Assembly: GCA_009839405.1 (NCBI GenBank)
Contig: VXPR01000157.1
Span: 1-8,038, forward strand
Direction of reading: 5' to 3'
Length of the DNA stretch: 8,038 nt
Origin: Gammaproteobacteria bacterium
GTDB taxonomy: Bacteria; Pseudomonadota; Gammaproteobacteria; Pseudomonadales; Azotimanducaceae
In this document: positions 6,292-8,038 of the stretch, piece by piece
Layout of the letters: the number at the start of each line of letters is the position of its first letter
How positions within the stretch are numbered: position 1 is the first letter of the stretch
Made by a program: the position numbers and the translations under genes
Notes under the pieces: generated by a model
Told to the model about the DNA's origin: nothing
Database searches by the model: none
Seen by the model: only the letters and a program-made list of their open reading frames with translations

Positions 6292-6749
6292 CCGGAGTTC
6301 AGCGCTTTCCTGTATGCCGCGACGTGGCTTGCCACCTGTTCGTCGTGCAGGGCGAGGATGTGCGCTGCGAGAAGCGCGGCGTTCTTTGGGCCGTGGGCGC
6401 CAAGCGGGACGCCTCCGACCGGGATGCCGCTCGGGAGTTGCACGATCGAGAGCAGTGCGTCGATTCCTTGGAGCGGACCCACGGGCACCGGGATGCCCAG
6501 AACCGGTCGCAGCGTCTTGGCGGCGACCACGCCCGGAAGGGCGGCGCTGAATCCCGCCGCCGTCAAGTAGATCTGGACGCCCCGCTCGTCCGCCTCCTCG
6601 ATGTAGGCGAAAAGGCGTTCCGTGTTTCGATGTGCCGACAACACCTTGAATTCAAAAGGGATGCCAAAGTCGCGGAGAATCGAAAACGCCGGTTCAAGGA
6701 ATTCCTCGTCGTTCTTGCTTCCGGCAATGACGCTGACAAGCGGTGCCAT
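6288..6749 (-). CDS. purE: PurE-type AIR carboxylase / N5-CAIR mutase, atypical
   Basis: Produces CAIR in de novo purine synthesis, either by rearranging N5-CAIR (class I, needs PurK) or by carboxylating AIR directly (class II). The 153 residues are close to class I length (E. coli 169, which has a longer tail). Seen: SVIAGSKNDEEF (6-17), VLSAHRNTERLF (36-47) with H40 equivalent to catalytic H45 of E. coli, VVAAKTLRPVLGIPV (74-88), LLSIVQLPSGIPVGG (99-113), and HGPKNAALLAAHILALHD (119-136). Odd points: GSKSD is GSKND, and GAGGAAHLPG is AAGFSAALPG (64-73), so E. coli H75 is Ala70. The PKNAALLA stretch recalls class II enzymes. No purK is present in the window. Reading - strand, AAGGAG lies ten bases before the ATG. 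It follows the VOC gene by 86 bases on the same strand and is convergent with the EamA gene. Confidence 0.9.
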   Translation of the reverse strand: MAPLVSVIAGSKNDEEFLEPAFSILRDFGIPFEFKVLSAHRNTERLFAYIEEADERGVQIYLTAAGFSAALPGVVAAKTLRPVLGIPVPVGPLQGIDALLSIVQLPSGIPVGGVPLGAHGPKNAALLAAHILALHDEQVASHVAAYRKALNSG

Positions 6750-6835
6750 GGGGCGCTAACTCCTTGAGCGAAGATCGGGCGAGCATGGTATGCGACTTAC
6801 CCCCCCCGCCTTGGGTGCCTTCGGCGCGGCCCGCT

Positions 6836-7192
6836 TCACGTCTCGGCAAGACGCTCGAAGAACTCGACCTTGTGGCCCACCGGGTCGAACAGAATCGCAT
6901 TGCGGTGACCGTAGAGCTCGTCGGTTGGACCGCGCCAGAAGGTGGCACCGCGGCGAACGAGCCGCGCATGGGTCTCGTCGACACTGGCCACCTCGAACAG
7001 GAGATCGACACGGCTCGGTTCGCTGACGGGCGGACCGCTCTCTAGGCAAAGCCGGCAGCCGCCTTCACCGCGCAAGACCGCGATCTGTCCTGCGGTTTCT
7101 CGTTCAAGGTGCAGACCAACCACCTCGACGTACCAGTCTCGGACTCGAGGGATGTCGCCGACCTGCAATGTCACGTATGCGAAGGACGCCAT
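6836..7192 (-). CDS. VOC-family (glyoxalase/bleomycin-resistance fold) protein
   Basis: A 118-residue single-domain protein of the vicinal oxygen chelate fold, probably a cytoplasmic dimer. The two beta-alpha-beta-beta-beta units are visible. The first runs from FAYVTLQVGDIPRVRDWYVE (4-23) through VVGLHLE and an IAVLRG strand. The second runs from VDLLFEVASVDETHARLVRR (62-81) through GHRNAILFDPVGHKVEFFE (95-113). The final Glu of the family metal site is present (E110 or E113), but the first-strand histidine typical of glyoxalase I is absent (AYVTLQV), so metal binding and chemistry are uncertain. I chose the ATG at 7192 because GGAG stands five bases before it. An in-frame ATG at 7216 has no ribosome site. 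Same strand as purE, 86 bases upstream of it; divergent from the ABM gene. Confidence 0.85.
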   Translation of the reverse strand: MASFAYVTLQVGDIPRVRDWYVEVVGLHLERETAGQIAVLRGEGGCRLCLESGPPVSEPSRVDLLFEVASVDETHARLVRRGATFWRGPTDELYGHRNAILFDPVGHKVEFFERLAET

Positions 7193-7228
7193 GCAATCTC
7201 CAAGGCTCCCGACCATGATGGAATCTAA

Positions 7229-7242
7229 CGTGCCGGGGCACG
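7229..7242. promoter_or_regulatory. Palindrome in the VOC/ABM divergent intergenic region
   Basis: CGTGCCGGGGCACG is a perfect 6-bp inverted repeat around a central GG. It lies 36 bases upstream of the VOC start, in the 142-base gap between two divergent genes, where an operator would be expected. A weak -10-like TAGATT (- strand, 7227-7222) adjoins it. It could equally be chance in GC-rich DNA. No repressor gene is next to it. Confidence 0.3.
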
Positions 7243-7334
7243 CTCAATCCAGTGCAGTACCGGCAATGCGCAACATCGACCACGCCAAAACCACGGTCGG
7301 TTAGGGTCCGGCGCTTTTTTCGGAGCCGAAAGGG

Positions 7335-7634
7335 ATGATTCTCGAACTCGCGTTGCTCGACGTCCGCCCCGGCGAGGAGAGCCGCTTCGAGGCCGCGTTC
7401 GCTCGGGCTCAGTCAATCATCGCATCCATGCAAGGCTACGTTTCGCACGAGCTGCAACGCTGTGTAGAGAACCCCAGTCGGTATGTGCTGCTCGTTCGCT
7501 GGCAGACGCTGTCGGACCATACGGAAGGGTTTCGAGGTTCTAGCGAGTATCTGGAGTGGAAGCGCTTGCTCCACCATTTCTACGACCCCTTCCCTACCGT
7601 GGAGCATTTTGAACTGGTTGAGGGCGCACGCTAA
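7335..7634 (+). CDS. Antibiotic-biosynthesis-monooxygenase (ABM) fold protein
   Basis: A 99-residue protein of the ABM/dimeric alpha-beta barrel family. The N-terminal strand and helix read ILELALLDVRPGEESRFEAA (2-21), then SMQGYVSHELQRCVENPSRY (31-50), the strand YVLLVRWQTL (50-59), a DHTEGFRGSSEYLEWKRLLH helix (61-80), and the C-terminal HHFYDPFPTVEHFELV (80-95). The DPFPxVEHFE ending is typical of small cytoplasmic family members annotated as quinol monooxygenase-like or heme-degradation-like; many have no known substrate. It should act as a homodimer. GGAG at 7322-7325 lies nine bases before the ATG. A T6 run (7315-7320) just upstream has no strong hairpin before it. The gene is divergent from the VOC gene and followed by a repeat-rich gap. 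Confidence 0.87.
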   Translation: MILELALLDVRPGEESRFEAAFARAQSIIASMQGYVSHELQRCVENPSRYVLLVRWQTLSDHTEGFRGSSEYLEWKRLLHHFYDPFPTVEHFELVEGAR

Positions 7635-7741
7635 CGGCCTTCCCAAAGGGCGGCGCGCCCAAGGGCTTGCGTCGTAGAACGCAGTTCGTAGTAGCCATCC
7701 CGGTAGGGACGCCGGGCCGTTGATGCGGGAAGAACATCCGG

Positions 7742-7837
7742 CACGGGACGGGACAAGCCCGCCCCCTACGAGGCCGGCTTGAACGCGTTGCTGGATACGG
7801 CATGGGCCTCGTAGGGGCGGGCTTGTCCCCGCCCGTG
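7742..7837. repeat. Long inverted repeat, REP/BIME-like pair
   Basis: The left arm (7742-7775) and right arm (7805-7837) are reverse complements over about 34 bases, with two mismatches and one extra C. The core GACAAGCCCGCCCC is identical in both arms, followed by TACGAGGCC. The arms flank a 29-base spacer. Two head-to-head REP units separated by a short linker would give this structure. Confidence 0.85.
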
Positions 7838-7860
7838 TTTCGTGCACCGACGAACCTGGA

Positions 7861-7886
7861 ACGGGACCGGACGAGCCCCCCTACGG
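7861..7886 (+). repeat. Third, diverged copy of the REP-like arm
   Basis: The segment starting ACGGGACCGGACGAGCCCCC and running into CTACGG resembles the left arm 7744-7770 (ACGGGACGGGACAAGCCCGC, then CCCCTACG), in the same orientation but with substitutions and a shorter C-rich stretch. No opposite partner is seen next to it. Confidence 0.6.
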
Positions 7887-7951
7887 GTACTTGCTTTGCA
7901 GTTGGGAGTTGCCAACCCAAATGCTAGCGCCCGAACAAGACGCGCCTTCGG

Positions 7952-7974
7952 AGGGAAGGCATTCTGCCTTCCCT
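7952..7974. repeat. Perfect 10-bp hairpin
   Basis: AGGGAAGGCA, loop TTC, TGCCTTCCCT. The loop is three bases. The right arm continues into CTAGCGCC and takes part in the larger inverted repeat ending at 8038, so the two foldings exclude each other. There is no U-tract. Confidence 0.8.
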
Positions 7975-8038
7975 AGCGCCGACAGGCGCCTTTCCTTTGT
8001 CGGCCTCCGGCCGTGCGCCTGACGGCGCTAGGGAAGGC
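7966..8038. repeat. 15-bp inverted-repeat element with inner hairpins
   Basis: GCCTTCCCTAGCGCC (7966-7980) is the exact reverse complement of GGCGCTAGGGAAGGC (8024-8038). Inside lie GCCGACA (7978-7984)/TGTCGGC (7998-8004), CGGCC/GGCCG around TCC (8001-8013), and GCGCC-TGAC-GGCGC (8015-8028). The last uses the same TGAC loop as the first hairpin of copy B. The element may run past the window end. Confidence 0.75.

Larger units (their letters stand above)
7635..8038. other. Gene-free, repeat-rich intergenic region
   Basis: No credible gene on either strand in 404 bases. Small hairpins follow the ABM stop: GGGCG/CGCCC near 7648-7660, TGCGT (7668-7672)/ACGCA (7679-7683), and CCCGG (7699-7703)/CCGGG (7712-7716). 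Then come a large inverted repeat (7742-7837), a third partial copy of its arm, a 10-bp perfect hairpin (7952-7974) and a 15-bp inverted repeat (7966-8038). None has a U-tract. The composition fits a cluster of REP/BIME-like elements. Confidence 0.75.

Noticed and set aside
5394..6767. A 457-codon + strand frame overlapping the EamA gene and antisense to purE
   Set aside because: Arg-rich low-complexity translation; the overlapped frames are clearly EamA and PurE.
7193..7216. Longer VOC start at 7216
   Set aside because: No ribosome site there; GGAG correctly spaced before ATG 7192 and the fold begins right after that start.
7315..7320. T6 run before the ABM gene as a terminator or attenuator
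   Set aside because: Only weak nested four-pair stems precede it, and it is followed directly by the gene's ribosome site.
1..8038. CRISPR array, tRNA/rRNA, insertion sequence, toxin-antitoxin or defence genes
   Set aside because: No regularly spaced direct repeats, cloverleaf, transposase or related protein motif was seen on either strand.

Overview
The window reads as chromosomal DNA of a GC-rich Proteobacterium, most likely a gammaproteobacterium. Evidence for this is a purH-type gene directly followed by purD, a Coq7-type ubiquinone hydroxylase, a NorM-type MATE exporter and REP-like intergenic repeats. Species or order cannot be told from the sequence. There is no insertion sequence, phage gene, CRISPR array, tRNA or rRNA.

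Layout: positions 1-340 hold no gene I can support but carry a two-hairpin repeat (copy A). Then, all on the + strand, come a stand-alone IMP cyclohydrolase (341-922, the N-terminal half of PurH only), purD (919-2226, overlapping by four bases), a protein with two degenerate cyclic-nucleotide-binding-like barrels (2284-3138), a second copy of the two-hairpin repeat (copy B), coq7 (3222-3866), a NorM/MATE exporter with its own probable promoter (3967-5346) and an EamA/DMT transporter (5386-6291). On the - strand, converging on the transporter, are purE (6288-6749) and a VOC/glyoxalase-fold protein (6836-7192). Divergent from the VOC gene is a small antibiotic-biosynthesis-monooxygenase-fold protein (7335-7634). 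The last 404 bases (7635-8038) have no gene and are packed with inverted repeats.

How the genes work together: three genes belong to de novo purine synthesis (purD, early step; purE, AIR to CAIR step; the cyclohydrolase, last step to IMP). Two of them are atypical. PurH lacks its AICAR formyltransferase half, cut cleanly at the domain border, so another gene must supply FAICAR. PurE keeps the catalytic SAHR histidine but lacks the class I AHLPG histidine and has a class II-like PKNAALLA stretch. Coq7 serves ubiquinone synthesis, the two membrane proteins probably export or import small molecules, and the VOC and ABM proteins are small stress or detoxification-type enzymes of unknown substrate.

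The most interesting points are the split PurH, the odd PurE, and a dispersed tandem-hairpin element whose two copies (3 kb apart) keep both stems, one of them through G-U pairing, and which sits in the leaders of the cyclohydrolase and coq7 genes. I did not find a clear new defence or mobile system.
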